This document shows positions 1 through 14,500 of a DNA stretch of 64,000 bases, piece after piece. The position numbers and the translations under genes were made by a program. This DNA is from Opisthorchis felineus (lineage: Eukaryota > Platyhelminthes > Trematoda > Opisthorchiida > Opisthorchiidae). Each line of letters starts with the position of its first letter. The stretch's first letter is position 1. The notes below the pieces were generated by a model. That model was not told the DNA's origin, made no database searches, and saw nothing but the letters and a program-made list of their open reading frames with translations. The DNA lies in the NCBI GenBank assembly GCA_004794785.1, contig SJOL01008500.1, forward strand, positions 245,973 through 309,972, read 5' to 3'.

Positions 1-846
1 CTGCCGGAAGTCAGCGTACTCGTCAATGATGCCCTGGTAATAGCGAGGTTGTTGTTTTTCACTTTTTCGGTTGCCTTAAACGTGCGAGCCTGTGATGTCT
101 GTTCTTGTTTTACACCTGAGAGAAGTGAGATGTTTGGGACAGACTGGCTTTCAAAAGAGTGATATCTGTAAACAGTTTATGCATACTGTTGAGCTCGTTG
201 GGAAGGTCAAATATAGGCACGTAATAAGTGCTTAAAACGACCATCCATTTGGCGAGTTGCATCAAACAATTACCTGAACCGTGCTCAGTAAAATAACACT
301 CAAAATGAGGTAGGATAGGAACATTTGTAGGGGAAGATGTTCTTCCATCTAAAGACCAGTCTCAGACAAAGAGGTCGATTTATTTTATCCTAAGTCAAAA
401 GAGTTTTTCCATCTAACCGTTCACCAAAGTAACCGGACTCCATACGGTTGGACTGTCTCCTTCCGAGAAACCTTAGGATAGAATTTGTATTCAAGTATCT
501 CAGAGAACTCTGGTAACTTTAAATGTGCATTTAGAGAGAGAACGGTCTAATATTAAGATTTAAGATGGCACTAAGTTTTCCTAATATACCATGCTGTGTC
601 GTTTGTCAGTTTAGAAGCGTGATATAATAAGATCATATTTCAACGAGGAGAGTGACTCAGAACTAGAAGCAGATTGGAGAAAGTCTTTTGGCACCATGAA
701 GTAGGAGCAGATGTGAGGACCGTGAAAGGTTTGAAGCAATCCTGAATATGCATTAGTAGTCAGATTCCAGAGAGACTTCAGAACGTGCTAGACCAAGCAG
801 CAACCACTCGAATAGATAACTGTTGACCAGAGTACAAATGCAAGTG
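1..846. other. Non-coding, nothing recognised
   Basis: No open frame here resembles a known protein and no repeat was recognised. It could be intergenic DNA or part of a large intron of a gene outside the window. Confidence 0.5.
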
Positions 847-1040
847 TGTTCACTGGTTAAGAGGTGATCAGCCGAACGGGTAGCACATGGGTCAAACCCT
901 GCTTTAACTTTTTGACGGTCCCTGTTTAGGCTTAGACAACCCGACATTGCCGTAGCCTTCGCAAAGCCTTCGGACTGTATGGCATCCAAGCACCAAAATG
1001 TCACCACAGGCGATGATTTGATTCGATTTTGACAGTACCA
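847..1040 (+). repeat. tRNA-headed SINE, family A, copy 1 (decayed)
   Basis: This copy aligns by eye with those at 2333-2545 and 55495-55692. The order is a tRNA-like head, a GGTCAAACCC-type decayed B box near 888, the block 'TTAGGCTTAGACAACCCG', then 'GGCATCCAAGCACC' and 'AGGCGATGATTTGATT'. The same blocks appear in the same order in the other two copies. Point changes are frequent, so it is an old copy. Its ends are approximate. Confidence 0.55.
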
Positions 1041-2332
1041 GGCAGCCAATGGGCTACTTGAAAGTTGGGGATATGGCTGAGGAACCATTCTCTTTAAGCA
1101 ACTATTGGTACACTCAAATAGTGTGATTGCCTTCGAGTAATGAGGAAGGTTCACTCGGGTTTTCATCTATCCACACAAAGGACCTGATAATTATAAAAAC
1201 ATGGACCTCGTGCGTGGTAATGTTTTTGCATGATTCAGAAACGCTCAGGCTTACAAGAACCTTTATCCTTTGTGAGAGTCCTGAAACGGGCGGAAAGAAA
1301 TTGGCCCAGTCAACAGTCCGCAATTGCCAAAGTGTCCCTGCCCTGAAGAGTCCCACTCGGGAAGACAGGTTTCGTTTCATCAAGCTTTTTCCAATTCAAG
1401 CAGATCTTTACTACAAACGTCCACTTGAGTGCCCAGTTCAAGTTTCGGTGCTTATCAGATCCTTCTGAGGATCGAGCATTATGCTGGTGAAGTGCTCAAA
1501 TGTAACCAAATTTTCTGAATAAGTCAGTGGCTATTAAAACCAACATTTACGCTTGTCAGCAAGTGATTCATTTTGATGGCAAACTTCGTAAATAGATGTC
1601 CACTCACCAACATTCCGTTGCCAAGGTGACGAATTTAGTGCTCAACCAACGCCTGATACCTGATCAAATACCAGATAGCTTTTGAGTTATCGTACGAGTA
1701 GTTGTGAATAAACTGGCTATCAATATAGCGAGGATGTTTGGTTCTGCGAGTATGACCTAGGAAAATATGACCAGATGTTGAACAACATATAAATTGTTCA
1801 AGCGAAAACGAAGTTTTTCAAGGCACCTAAATAAAGTCTAAAGTCAAGATAAGGTTTGGAACAAAAAAGTGGACGCTAATCCAGAAAACGGTGCATCATT
1901 AGATTAAAGTCGCCATGGTAAAAGGGACACATATAAAAGAACGCTGTTGTGCAATCCGCGATAAATTTCTTAGTGTCGCTAACAGAACTACAGGTCATTA
2001 GTAGAGTTGACTTCGGAAACAGTTATTTTGGGATAGAAATGCAAATCACGGTGAGCGAAACAACGAAACTTGTAAGCACGACACCAAGGTTTTTGGCGCT
2101 ACTAAGAAGTCCAAATGAGGTTAGAAATAGTCGTGTAGAAGTCAAACAAAACAGTGAACTCAATAAGAATCATCCGGTCACTAGCGAGTGCAAACCGTGG
2201 ATTCACTGAATAATGTATTCGATTGGCCTCTTTATGAAATCAGCATGTTTGCGTTCTCAAAGGTTAGTTTTTCGGTAGCTGGGAGGCTGGAACCTGATCA
2301 AATTCCTGGTTTTGTTTGTTTATTTGTCAAAA
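1041..2332. other. Non-coding, nothing recognised
   Basis: Short open frames on both strands (for example 1127-1468 +) show no family resemblance and no consistent splice structure. No repeat was recognised. Confidence 0.5.
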
Positions 2333-2545
2333 CCGAGCTCGAGATAGCTAAATGGTTAAGGCACGAGCTTACTGGGCCGGAAGGTCCGTGGTTCGAGCCC
2401 CAACTCAAAATCTTGACAGTTTCTGTCTAGGCCTGGGTAACCGGGCGGTATATTATCCCTTATGTTCCCTTCGTGTGACAAGGCAGCTGTGCACCTAAAG
2501 GGTGGTACAGCCAAACGATTACTTTATTGCTGTCAAAAGTCGGTT
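2333..2545 (+). repeat. tRNA-headed SINE, family A, copy 2 (best preserved head)
   Basis: The head has an A-box-like stretch 'TAGCTAAATGGTTAAGG' at 2345-2361 and a nearly canonical B box GGTTCGAGCCC at 2390-2400. These are the internal RNA polymerase III promoter elements of a tRNA-derived SINE. The body follows with 'GGCCTGGGTAACCGGGCG', 'GACAAGGCAGCTGTGCACC' and 'CCAAACGATTACTTTATTG'. The same blocks recur at 847-1040 and 55495-55692. No complete acceptor stem pairs across the head, so it is not a tRNA gene. Confidence 0.7.
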
Positions 2546-5500
2546 CGGGATTGCGCTGCTCTTTCGATCGTGTACATAGCTTCACACCGTCGGACTCGGA
2601 AGCAAAACTCTATTTGATGGAGGCCGGATAATTGCTAAATTCTTGCAGTTTCCAGCCTTTTCTGGACTCCGTATGCTTAAGCAAATAGAAGTGAGACTAC
2701 TTCGCCTTAGTTTCTGAGATCCTGGACTACAGTATAAGCAAAATAAGGTCTCCTTTCACCGTATGTCGCTATCGCACCACAAAAGATAAGGGTTTTTAAA
2801 TAATAAGTCGACTAGACAAATGAATACGCTGTTCAGCAGTCCAATCTGTCACTGCTCTGTGCTCCCTCGTTCGCCGTTCTAAAACACTCCTGTTTTTCTA
2901 CATTCTAGTTTTGCACCGGCCACTTGCGTCAACAGTTCCTGTTTTATAGGTGCATCCAAGCACAGTCAGTGTGACGTACAAATGGTTCACAAAAAGTATA
3001 CTGCACACGAGTCCTGTGGTGTTCACCTGAATTAGCTGTCAGATTTCACTCAAAGTTAAGTCATTCATAATTAGCCAGACTTTTAACCGGGTTCTTCTTT
3101 TGACTAGGTATTTTGGCTTCACCACTCAGCCAAGCACGAAGCGAACCAAACTCTCTCCCGCTGTACACTTAGTCAAGGAGATTTCCAGTGTACTAATTCA
3201 CACGACGTACGAAACAAACGATGTGACGCCACGTGGGCTTTCTCAAAAGATTGACACTGAATGACCCTTTTTCCTCCCAAACGCTTAACAACTTGGAGGG
3301 TCTGATTCCCGGGTGAGGAGCAACAGCTTATTGGAAGTCACTGCTACTCGAAGATGGTGTTCCGTTTTCAGAAGAGTACTGGAGAAATATTTTAAATTCT
3401 AAAACTGACAAAAGGACAATATGCTGGTAAGTTAACGTATTCGTTGGTGAAAAAGGTTCATTGTTTTGTTTCATTTTGGTGTGTTTTAACTGAGAATTAC
3501 AAAAACTCTAATAAAGAATTGCGTGTAACAAGGTCAGCTTTGTCAATCAAAACTTCTTGGGAATAAAGAGTACCGATTAGATCCAAATGCCGTCCACTTC
3601 AGTTAAGTATACTGCTTTCCCATAGTAGGAATTTGTGCTCTTATGGTACCAACATTCTCATATTTACGGATCAGGATCTAGCGCGGTCCATCCGTCGTTT
3701 ATTGGAAATGTACAGTCCTTCACTTTCAGAAGGACTTTTCTCGGTAGATATCACCACCCAATGGGCGCTAATGTGGTCAATCGTCTGTTGGGAGACGAAA
3801 ACCTCAGTGTATGTTGAAAGTGATGAGAAAAATAAATCTGAAGTGCAAAACTGAGGTGCTCTATGCCAAAAGCCGCATTGTACTCGATTTGCAAAATGTA
3901 CTCCCCGCGTTTGACTACTATGGTGGTTTTGCGGCAGAGTCAATTCCTTTTCTCCACGAATATGAAACAGAGATTCTCCAGCAGTCGACGGGTAGTTGTG
4001 AGCAAAAAATCCACGTGTCGGTTTGCGAACTTGTGAAATTCAAACTATTCTTTGGGTGTGCAAACGGTGATATGCTTCCCCGTCACAGTACTGCACATCC
4101 TCGAGTCAACTAATCTCACCCGCAGCATTTTAGAAAGAGACAATTTCCCTACTCCCTGCCACGAGATCTCGGAATCGGCCCATTTTAAGGGGTGTAGTGA
4201 GTCTGACAGAACAGAACAGTTCGTAAGATCAACTAACTACGTGTCAACTAGATGTCGACAGATAAAAGTGCTGCTTTGTTATTGCTGAAAATACCGTGGA
4301 ATGATAAGTTTGGGTTGATTAATTAGCCTAACCAAAAAACAAAGAGCTAAGTTATGTGAGATGATCCGGAGCAAAGTAGCATGTGTATTCTTGCGCAGCC
4401 TTTCAGTCGTAAAGGCCGATACATCTGACCTCAATATTTTACAACTCAGTCATTGATTTCCAAAATGAAACGAGAGTGGCTTGTGTCCCACTAAGGCATC
4501 TGTGAAGATGCAGCGAAAGTGACCGGCAAAAGGTCGCCTATCCAGACAGGTAGATGGTAGAGGGTATGCTTCGGCCGGATGCTGGCTCACACATGAATAA
4601 GTACCTTCATTTAATGTTCCTGTTCATTTCAACGTAGCAGTGTCAGGGGCTAATGTACATGTGGGTAAGCAATTCACTTTTGCTCTTGCATTGGGTTTAA
4701 CCACTCTAAACGATTCAAGAAGGAATCCTGCCAGAAACGATAAAAATTTCATGCTCCGTAGAGATCCACGCCAATCAAGATTTTCCTGTACTGATGTTTC
4801 TTTACCCGGAATTCAGTTTCTCTGCCCTGACACGTCAGCTTCTTGCTCGATGGTTTTCTCACAACGACTAGAGCAAACCGGAAATACTTATTAGCAGTAT
4901 ACTTAATGAATGTGCCTGCCAAGTTCAGTTCATTGCGTGCGTTTTCGCATGACTGACAACCTCCGCAACTCCACCTATGTTCTGACGATGGAACGGCTGA
5001 CCAACCCCAGAATCCGTCACAGTTTCTGTTAACGTGACGCTACTGCACTGCTCGATATATTTGCCTGGTAGATCACTGTTTAGTAAAACCCGAGAGGACA
5101 GGGTGCTTTTCGCCCAAATAGTTTTTTCCAATCTCTCTTCTATGATGAGAAGGACATCTTCACATAAATGGTCCTAATTCGCTGCCGATGGTTGTTCATA
5201 GGAAACGCGACGTGTTCCGGGCAAACTTTTTACATTTTCTAACCTGACTCTTCATTCGAAATTCTATCTCCGATTTCAGTCTTACTGGTTAGCTTAATTC
5301 CCCCGATGGAGGTTTGCTTGGAACTTGATCTGTTCAAAGCCACCTACATTGGAAGTAAACACATATTTCGCCGATCGTTTGGGACCTTGGCTGCTGGTTT
5401 AGCAGCAGTAGAAACCATGGGACGTCTTCCCCACAACGACGACCGCATATTCTGTAGTGGCACATGTGGAGTAACCGAATGAAGCGCAGATGCAACTCTC

Positions 5501-8500
5501 GATGTTTTGAGTGGACTGATAAGCTAGGGTCGCAACCTCCCTAAATATTAATGTATGGGTACCCCATACTAACGAAGCCTGGTTACGTCGCACTCTTTCC
5601 AATGCCTGCTGAATTATTGGCAAGAAATGTAATGATGTCTTCCGATGACGAATCGAAAAAAAACGAATTCTGCAGTATCAAACAAGTACTCGCCAGTTGG
5701 TAGCAGATTGTCCTACTCTTAATATTCACTCCATACGGCCACATAGAAGAGGACATTGTTATGAGAAGCTAGTTCTGACATTTTGTTGATAAGTTCAGTT
5801 AACCCTGACCCATTGGTTGAATGGTATTACAAAATCTTTGCTACAAGCTTTGGGACCCGGGTAATTGTTTACAAGTGCGTGAACACTAATCACATTAAGA
5901 ATATGATTAAACATCAAAATATCTCACCGCACTTTTTGCGGTTTGGATGAGTCAGTTTTCTAACCCCGACGACTGACATTGAGAATGCAGCAGGCTCTGT
6001 TGGGTTTTGAAAAATTCATATTTTTACCTAACCTCGTCAAGCACTCAGTTTCCTGCAATGTCACTGGTGAGGATAGCATTTTGGTGATCATGAAAAAAAG
6101 TGGAATATCTGTGTAAAAGATTGCCTTGGAGGTTGTGTCCAAACATAAGGTGCGCGTCATCGAAGAAAGAGGTGGTGTTATGGTGGGTGTAAGTACAAAG
6201 ATCTTGTTTCTGAGTCCGATTAATGCATCTGCTATTGTGTAACGTGTAAAGCCACGTATGGGTTAAAGTTGATGTGGACACAGTTATTCGATAGTTTGGC
6301 CACAATTTGCCGGCAACCGTCTTGCTACAGAATCACTGCCGGACAGTCGTCAACTGAAGTTTTACTACGACTTTCTGAGAGTTGAATGGAAAAGTCTCTT
6401 GATGCAAAGCTCAGCAAGCCGGACAAAATAGACCACCCATCGGAAAGCGTTTGTGCGTTACAGGATGAAAGCTGAACAAAGGACACATCCATGTACTTTG
6501 AGATCATCAAGCTTCCAAGTCCTAACTTCAGGCCACTCAATGTAGTTACCACACCATCTTGAAGTCAACTGAATTTTCGTGTCTAAAGCATGTACTAATC
6601 AATTTTAAGACTGTGATTAGAGCCCAGCTGCGCCAGTCTTCTGAAAGGCTAGTGAAGCCGACGAAGTAGATAGAGAGTTATGGTTTCGATCAGTCTAAAA
6701 TTATGTGGTGATGATATAGATTCCTAAAATGCCAACAGTACCCCAGGTTTGCATCTGAAGATGATTGACAGTGAGTCATATTCACAACCCCTATGATTGC
6801 CTGAATGTTTCATTCACCGAGCACTACCCACCTCGTATATATCAAGGATAAATTTAGCAACTTCTCCTAAGCCAGTTTTCCATTAACCACCAAATGACAA
6901 ATAAATTGCCTGACCGTCTCATTTACAGGCTCGAAAAGGTGAGCTTATTTGGTTACGTAAAGTACACAGAAGTCCATCTGAATCGTACAAAGTGGAGCAA
7001 AACTTAATCCTTGATTTTCCGTTGCCCTGACAAGAACAGTGTACTTGACAACGTTGTTCTGAAAGCTCTGGCAGCGGTTTGAGAGTGTGGGTTTGTCAGC
7101 GAGGCTTTGCAGTAACCAGTATCGCAACCAAATGCTCCCTCGCCGAAGCCCAAACTTTGGTTGCTAAAGGTGTTAAAGGTTCTTTAAAGTTGCATCTCTC
7201 CGACGGAAGCGCGTGCTGTGCACTTTCTATCTTAGAAAAGAGCTTTAGTCAACATGCTGGACCCAGTATGTCAGTCCCCCGAACAGAACTGATAAATTAG
7301 GTGGCTGAATAAATATTCCACTCTGGAAGTCATGTTCTACGACTTGTTTGAGTTCATTTCAGCTGAACGAAGCTGTTTATCCCCCGTAATCGTATGTCCC
7401 GAGCGCTTTGCTGCAACTGCGAGTCGATTACTTATCGCAGTAAGTAAAGTAAGACTGGTCCAGTGTAACTCTTTAATTAAGCAAACTGAACTGAGTAACG
7501 AGTAAACTAGAAACAGAAGTGGAAAGATTTTGTGCACCCTGTTAAAGCTTATGTGCTCAGCTGCTTAACCCTCTATATTTATGCAAAGCCCTGAAAGATT
7601 TATCCACCAGCTTGCCAGCTAGAGGCACCTAGAAGGCTTTAAGTATCGGAGAGCATACGAATTCCATCAGTTGTAGTTTGATAAAAGTGAAAGAATTTCA
7701 GTGGTACATTGGGATTCATATGAAACGCAACCCCTATTAACACGCTGATACGCATAAAACCAACATGGCTTACCTTCAGATAGATTATATGTAGATGATC
7801 GTTGTCCCGACTTTATCCCAATGTTGTATGGAGTTATGTGAGGTTCAAATTTGACTTCCATCCCTCAGTTGAACTCACAGTATGTTGATGAGCTGGAAAA
7901 CACTGTGTAGTTGTCCAATCCCGGTCGAGAAGCATCAGCAGTGCGCGTCTCACTAATCTCTGGGATGATATCAACCTGTGAATTTGCGACATCATCCAAT
8001 TCTGCTACGGGTGGTTGTTCAGCAATGGGGTTAAATTGGAGGGGAAGTAGTGGCAGTTGTCCTTCGGAGACCCTCTTAATGTCACGTGATCCGATGTCAG
8101 CTGGCTCCCAGAATGACGACTCCTTATGGGAGTTATGGGATATTTTGTTTCTGAGCAGATCGTTTAAAGCCTGTGAAACGTGAGGACATATGGGTTAGAA
8201 ATGCACAAAAACTGCCTTGCTGATTATTCACAATAACAGGAAGCAATTGTGCTGTGCTTCTCGGCTTTTCAAGGCAAATTCAATTGGCTTGCACTGTGAG
8301 AACAAAGTCGGTCCTAGTTTTTGAGCTTTAACTCATAACATGAATAACAATCCCATCTTAAACGTCTAACGAAAGTGTATCTCCCTACTTTTGAACAATG
8401 AATAATCGTGAGTCTATATGTTCGCTGTCACCTGTCTACTAAACAGGTAAACCGATGTTCCTTAAGAAAAAAGTACCAGGCATGATATTTTCATATGTTT

Positions 8501-11500
8501 CTTTCAATAATGTTCACGGAATTATGTAAAAGTACTGAGAAACTGATTAGTGAACTTTGAATCAAAGTGATGTAGAATCACATGGCTGAACGATGTCTAG
8601 GTTCAGGTCATTCATAATATCTGAAAACATCCCCAGGTACAGTGACGGAGTGTTGTGGACCCTAAAAGCCCCCAGGATTTGTGAAATGTTCATTGACAGT
8701 GGATCATAAAAGGTAAGAAACAGATGTGTGCTGCATGCTGGATCCTTCACATAGGAAGAGTTCGTCTTTCAGAAGGAAACCTCAGGTTGCAATTTCGGAA
8801 AACGTCGGATAGTTGCACGTGGATAGGAGGGGATTTTTGACCTGGTTAAATGTCAATAGAATAAAGAACTTCGAACTGTAAAATCAGTTGGCCTGGATTG
8901 TTACTAGTTTCTGAGATCTACAAAGGTTTAAATGCAGTTTCTAGCATGGGCTGAAAATCCAAGTGGGAGACATACAGATATACACTTAAACAGACACCGT
9001 TAAGAAACTTCCCATCTACACTGTGCTATGGTTCTTAACAAATTTATGGTTGACTATAAAGAGAAGTGATTAAATTCATATCACTTAGAACGGTCCTGGC
9101 CTGCTGACTTATCTTACTCTGTTATCCTCCACCATAAATGGAGCTTAATGAGGCCTGGACCTCTCGGTATTGCTTAACTTTGGTTAAGACTGGGACCAAA
9201 CCCTCCAAGCGAGGGTGCTCGGTTCAAGTTCAATACTCTTTGAACTGAGGAGTAAGGTCGGAAATGTAATATCTCCAACATTGTTCCTGATGTTCTGACG
9301 GATGGCTCACCAGTTAAGAATTCTGGACCGCCAAAACAACAGATGGTAGTAGGAGATTTTCTTTCTCCTGAGCTCGGTTTAATTTCTATTGCCTGTTACT
9401 TCATCAGTACCAAGTGGATTCTACCAAATTAGCCGAAGCGTCTTTTTGTTTATTTTTCGGGAAATTCCATCAAATCTGATATATTCATAATTGTCAGAAG
9501 TGCAATACGACAAGTGCACATGCTTATGTGCGTTTCGCATGTATTCTGGGCCTTATTTGTTACAAAGGGAGGATGGATTAAGTGCTTTTGGAAACAGGCG
9601 ATTCCGGTGGAATCAATAGCTGGTGTACGGTTACCCTTTAGCGTCGCATTTCTCCTTGTGTACACCGTGTGTGCATTCATTCGCTAAGGTTTTACAGTAT
9701 AGCAGTACAACATAAGGATAGGTTAGCCAGATCTGATGGTTACTAGCCGTTTTTGTGGAAAGGCTCTGTTGCGTCAAGTGAACGATTTCCGGCAGAACCA
9801 CAAAGCAGGGATGCAGTAAGTACCCAGTACAGTTGAGCGTTCAACAGCATGTGGAACCAAATGTTTCTGAATTATTTGGTTCGCAGGAAACACCTAACTA
9901 CTGATTTTCCACTTGCAGTCGATCACACTTAGAAGCTATAAGTTATCCCATGTATTCATGGCACTGTTCCTTGTATGCCGAATTGCGGTTAGCGATCGGG
10001 CAAGGTAACTTTCAAAGCATTCTTAATTCGGTATATACTGCAAGGTTTTGCTCCGAACGATTTTTTTAACTGCATTTTTTAAGAATCTGGCCAACATTTC
10101 GAAGGTTACTTTTCATCTGCTACTGATACTTATGCCTGCAAGCGTCACAACACAGAAAGCATCAGATTTTGTTCCATTTCTACATCACAAATAACGCCAA
10201 GCTACCTCAAGCCCACCGGTCACCATTTATACGAAACTTTGCTCTAAGCATGTTCACGAAGTGAAATGAAACACTTTCATGAAAACCGAAGTCCAATAAG
10301 TGGTTGGACAAGAAAAAACCAAGGTGATCAGTTTGGAAATAACTATGGCAAGGCAAACGAAAGCAAACATTTTTCTACCAACATCTTGCTTGTCTGGTTG
10401 ACGCCCAAGTTCACACGACACTAGATAAAATCGGCTTTTCTACCGGAACAGCACTTAATGCCGGTAACTATTTCAACACAACGCATAACCTATAGAATAT
10501 GCTGTTTCCAGAAAACAATCGATAAATCTTTTTTCTCGGACACATCAGGCAAATAAACTAACGATTGGCAAGTGCAATCGGAAATCTGATGTCCCAATGA
10601 CTGTTCTTCAAAAACTTATTGATTTTCCATGGGTTTCAGGTGTGTGAAAATCTTGTGCGTAATTTTTCTGCCAGAAGTCAACCGGTTTTATCGAATTTTA
10701 CCCAGGAATCAACGGGGCTTTGTAGCGAAGATGAGATGCGTTCACTCTGATCTGTTTAAGTGTGTTTTTGGAGATGATCTCAAAACACCAAGGTTGAATG
10801 CACTTTCTCAGTCGTCGTGACTTTGTCGTCCCTAACGTGAAATTATCACAAGATTCTCTATAATTTGGTTGTTTAAAGCCGCATTAAGTAAGTGTACTAC
10901 TACTATGTATTCCCTTACGCATATTTATGTGCGTATAAAGACCGCAATTCCGAACATCCCTATTATACCTGGTTTGGGGTTTTCGTTGTAAACTAAGAGA
11001 AAATAAATCCACTTGGTTGCGCTAATCAGATTCAGATGGGGAAAACTGAAGAAAACTACATCAGAATCTTCTGAAGAGTGGCTAGGCCTCAGTATTTTGA
11101 CTATGCATCATAAAGTGTTAATTGCCTAACAATCTCGCCATTAATATAGTGTATTATATTATACAGAGAAATTCGTTAACGATGACCACTGCCGAGACGA
11201 TGCAGCGTGGTATTTCAGTACCTTTTTATGGATGAAATTTTATAACACAATACTGGCAAATTTTCTCACAGTCAGGCTATTTAAACAGTCGCACTTTGCC
11301 CACTGATCAAGCATTCTCCACTCCTCACAAAACGGTACCCCATCATCTGTGTTTCAGTCAACGCCGAGTTCGTAGGTGAACCGTCCCTGAAAGCTGACAA
11401 CTGCTCGGTTTAGCACAAGAATTGCTTGACCGTTAACAAAGATAAGCTTTTAGGAGACTTCTGAACGTGTTATACAACGGTCCTAGTTCTCGTCAATCAT

Positions 11501-14500
11501 TGCGATAACTATTAAATTCCCTATAACTAAAAAAGATATAAGCACTTCGGACCAAACTGTTGCTGCATGGAATTTTTGATAAGTTTAGCTCGCTATACTA
11601 CCAGTGCAACGAAAGCCCAGGCCAGTGGATCCTCAAATTTTTTTCCAGCGACACACCATCATGGTGACAGAATTCACCAACAGATGTGGTTTACTTTAGT
11701 CGACCTGAGTATTTTCCTAACTCCGTTTGTTTCTATCCGTTGCATATGTCCACGAAGCGGTGTGAAGCTCAGTATGAGTGAATAACTCCATGGAATCTCG
11801 CCTGAGGCGACCCTAGAATTCATCACTATCGATTATAAACCTGGCCAATTCACTTATTTGTCCACCGCTTTTCTGACACAGAGCGACATGCAGTGGAACC
11901 AACCCAGTTCAACTCAGCAGGCAAATGCCAGAAAACATAGTCAGTGGCCTCATGTTCATCAGTCTGATCATCCACCAATAGGATAAATATTCAGCGGTGC
12001 AGTAGTAGTGGAAGGAAAACCATGGTTATTCACAAATGATAACGACTGAAAATAGAAATAACAGTTCATCACAGCATACATATTGACCTTGAGGTGAATG
12101 GTAAGTAGCCCCGGGTCGACTAAAACAAAGACAATATAAATGTAGGCGAAGGTTTCAGCTCAGGGTGAACGGAGCTTAAGAAACTCCGAACTGGTTGGTG
12201 AACACACTGTCGGTTTATGTCAAACCGCTCACATGAGTTTCTTCAAATAAAACTTTCTAAACAGTTAGCTGAATTAAGGGTGGCCTCTGAAGGATTGCAC
12301 GTAATTGTTCTTTCATACTAAAACAACGGCAAAGTTTGCCATACAATAAAACTAGCTGCGGTGAATCCTGATCTCGCGGAGTCACGTGAGATGTGCCAGG
12401 TAAAATGCATCATTCGGTAGAGAATGATGCGTTCTGGAAGAATACCCACTGATGCTGAAATATGTACAACGATCTCGACCGGAGGTGACCCCTAACCGAA
12501 ATCTATTAGACAAAGCCTGCGGGATTTTGTTTTCTCAAGAGACTGTCAGGGACTTCGTGTGCAAAACAAAGAGTAATGCAATAATCCCAACAACAACAGT
12601 AATCCCAACAAGTTTACTCTAGCACTCAGCCGGTAGCCAGGTTCCTATAGCACCATCAGGATCTGAATATTGGCTTATCCGTAGAAGAAATCAGGTTATC
12701 CACCCACAGCGCATGATACACGCGTTCATTCATGGATCTATCGTGGCCACAGTTTTTACGGTCTGCGTGCACCGTTTGCAACTGCTTTGGTACTAAGATT
12801 TACCTTTGCCTTTGAAAGCGGCTGTGTGTAGCTGCAACACCTCTATATGTTGACGACCAACACCCACCTGAGTACGCAGAACGGAGGATCATGTGATGGA
12901 TCATGGAGCCAATCGGACGGCTGGATCCGTCGGTGACCGTACCGCCTACGTACCATCCGTGTGTAATATTGATGCGTGTGGAAAGGGAACAGCAAATAGG
13001 GACAAAGAGAAGACAAAGGGAAGATATATCATCTCCCCCATTTTAAATGCTTATGTTCACGGAGGTATGAAGAATACCAGTTTGTCAGTGGTTTAAATGA
13101 CATTGTAGCATACAGTTAAAATTTAGAGGAGACGTAGTGCGATGTGTCATAAATGGCATGAGTTCAAAAAAGCATTATTCCGTTCGGCTGGAGCTAGAAC
13201 AGACAGGTGGAATCGTCTGACGTGAGGACTGCGTGCAGAAGAAATCAGTGTACATGCTTGAGATGGTTAGTGTCCAAGCAGTGAAGGAATTCAATGATTC
13301 GAAAATGAACAACATTATCGGAGACAATCTCTTCTGGTAACTATTATCTTGCAAACGTATATCGAAGGCATCTAACTTCAGTTGTTTAAGTAATCTCACT
13401 ACAGAGATGAACTTCAGACCGCTTGTAGTTTCAGTGAATTATACACAGTGTCGTGTTTGCAAATGTAAAGTCACTCTGCAAGCATTATAATCCGCGCTTC
13501 TGAAGCAGATTTGTTGACACTGGCCATAAAACAAGGGTTCCCAGTAAATCCTTCTTCTTTCGTTTTTTCTCGCCTTGTCTAGCTCAACTTCTGTGATTTC
13601 ATTTTTTGTCATTTGGGACGCAGTAATGACCAAATAACCCTACACGACTGATCGCACGCACCATAACAGCATTTTCTCGTTCTGTCAACCTGAAGTGATA
13701 ACACTATCACTGAGGTCTGCTTTGAACTGTACCACAATGCAGCCGTTAGCTGCACGTATTTCCTGTGGATGAGCGTGACAAAAGGACATAACTGCCAGAG
13801 TCCGTCAACCAGTCTGTAGTTCACAGAAGCTGAGTCATGATGTACATAGTTTGCCGCCACAATACACATCCTCAAAGTGTTCTCTCCACAAATCTTTTCT
13901 CAAATAACTTAGCCATACATGGGGCCTCAGTTGGAACCTTAACGTGTGATTACGTGCCCCTATCTAAATACAGCCACCATCGATATCAACATTATCATCA
14001 TCGCCGTTATTCACTATTGGTCAACACCAACGCTTCACTTTCACACTCATTCATTTGCGAGAGAAGTTAGCATCTTCAATTGGTTGCACACAAAAATGCA
14101 CACTGTTCAGACCTAATCATTGAATTCGGTTCTTGAGACCTCTACGTAACATGTGCTCAATATTTTTAATATCTACGAACCGGGTTATTTTTATGAGCAT
14201 AGCTGAATAATTATATTCAGGAATCATTGATCAAATCACATTCAACATCTCAGGCTCGGGTTTGAAAGTACTGAAATCAAAGGTATGGACGCGGGATGTG
14301 AGGAAAAATGAAACCAGTCTTTGGACGAAACTGTGAAGAAATGTGGAGGACAGAAGATGATGTTATCAGACGCTCAGCTGAACCTTATTCGTTTGAGTCT
14401 GTCATAAAGGCGAAATGCATATGTGATTAGTAAGACTCTGCGGTAGCACCAACGCAGTGTGCAAGTGAGTGTTTATCTCTACAAAACGCCAACTGGTAGT

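Noticed and set aside
2340..2410. Possible functional tRNA gene
   Set aside because: A and B boxes are present, but no complete acceptor stem or plausible anticodon arm could be drawn, and the downstream body recurs elsewhere, so it is a SINE head.
12412..12436. Small hairpin GCATCATTC...GAATGATGC
   Set aside because: Short stem expected by chance; no neighbouring gene or repeat.
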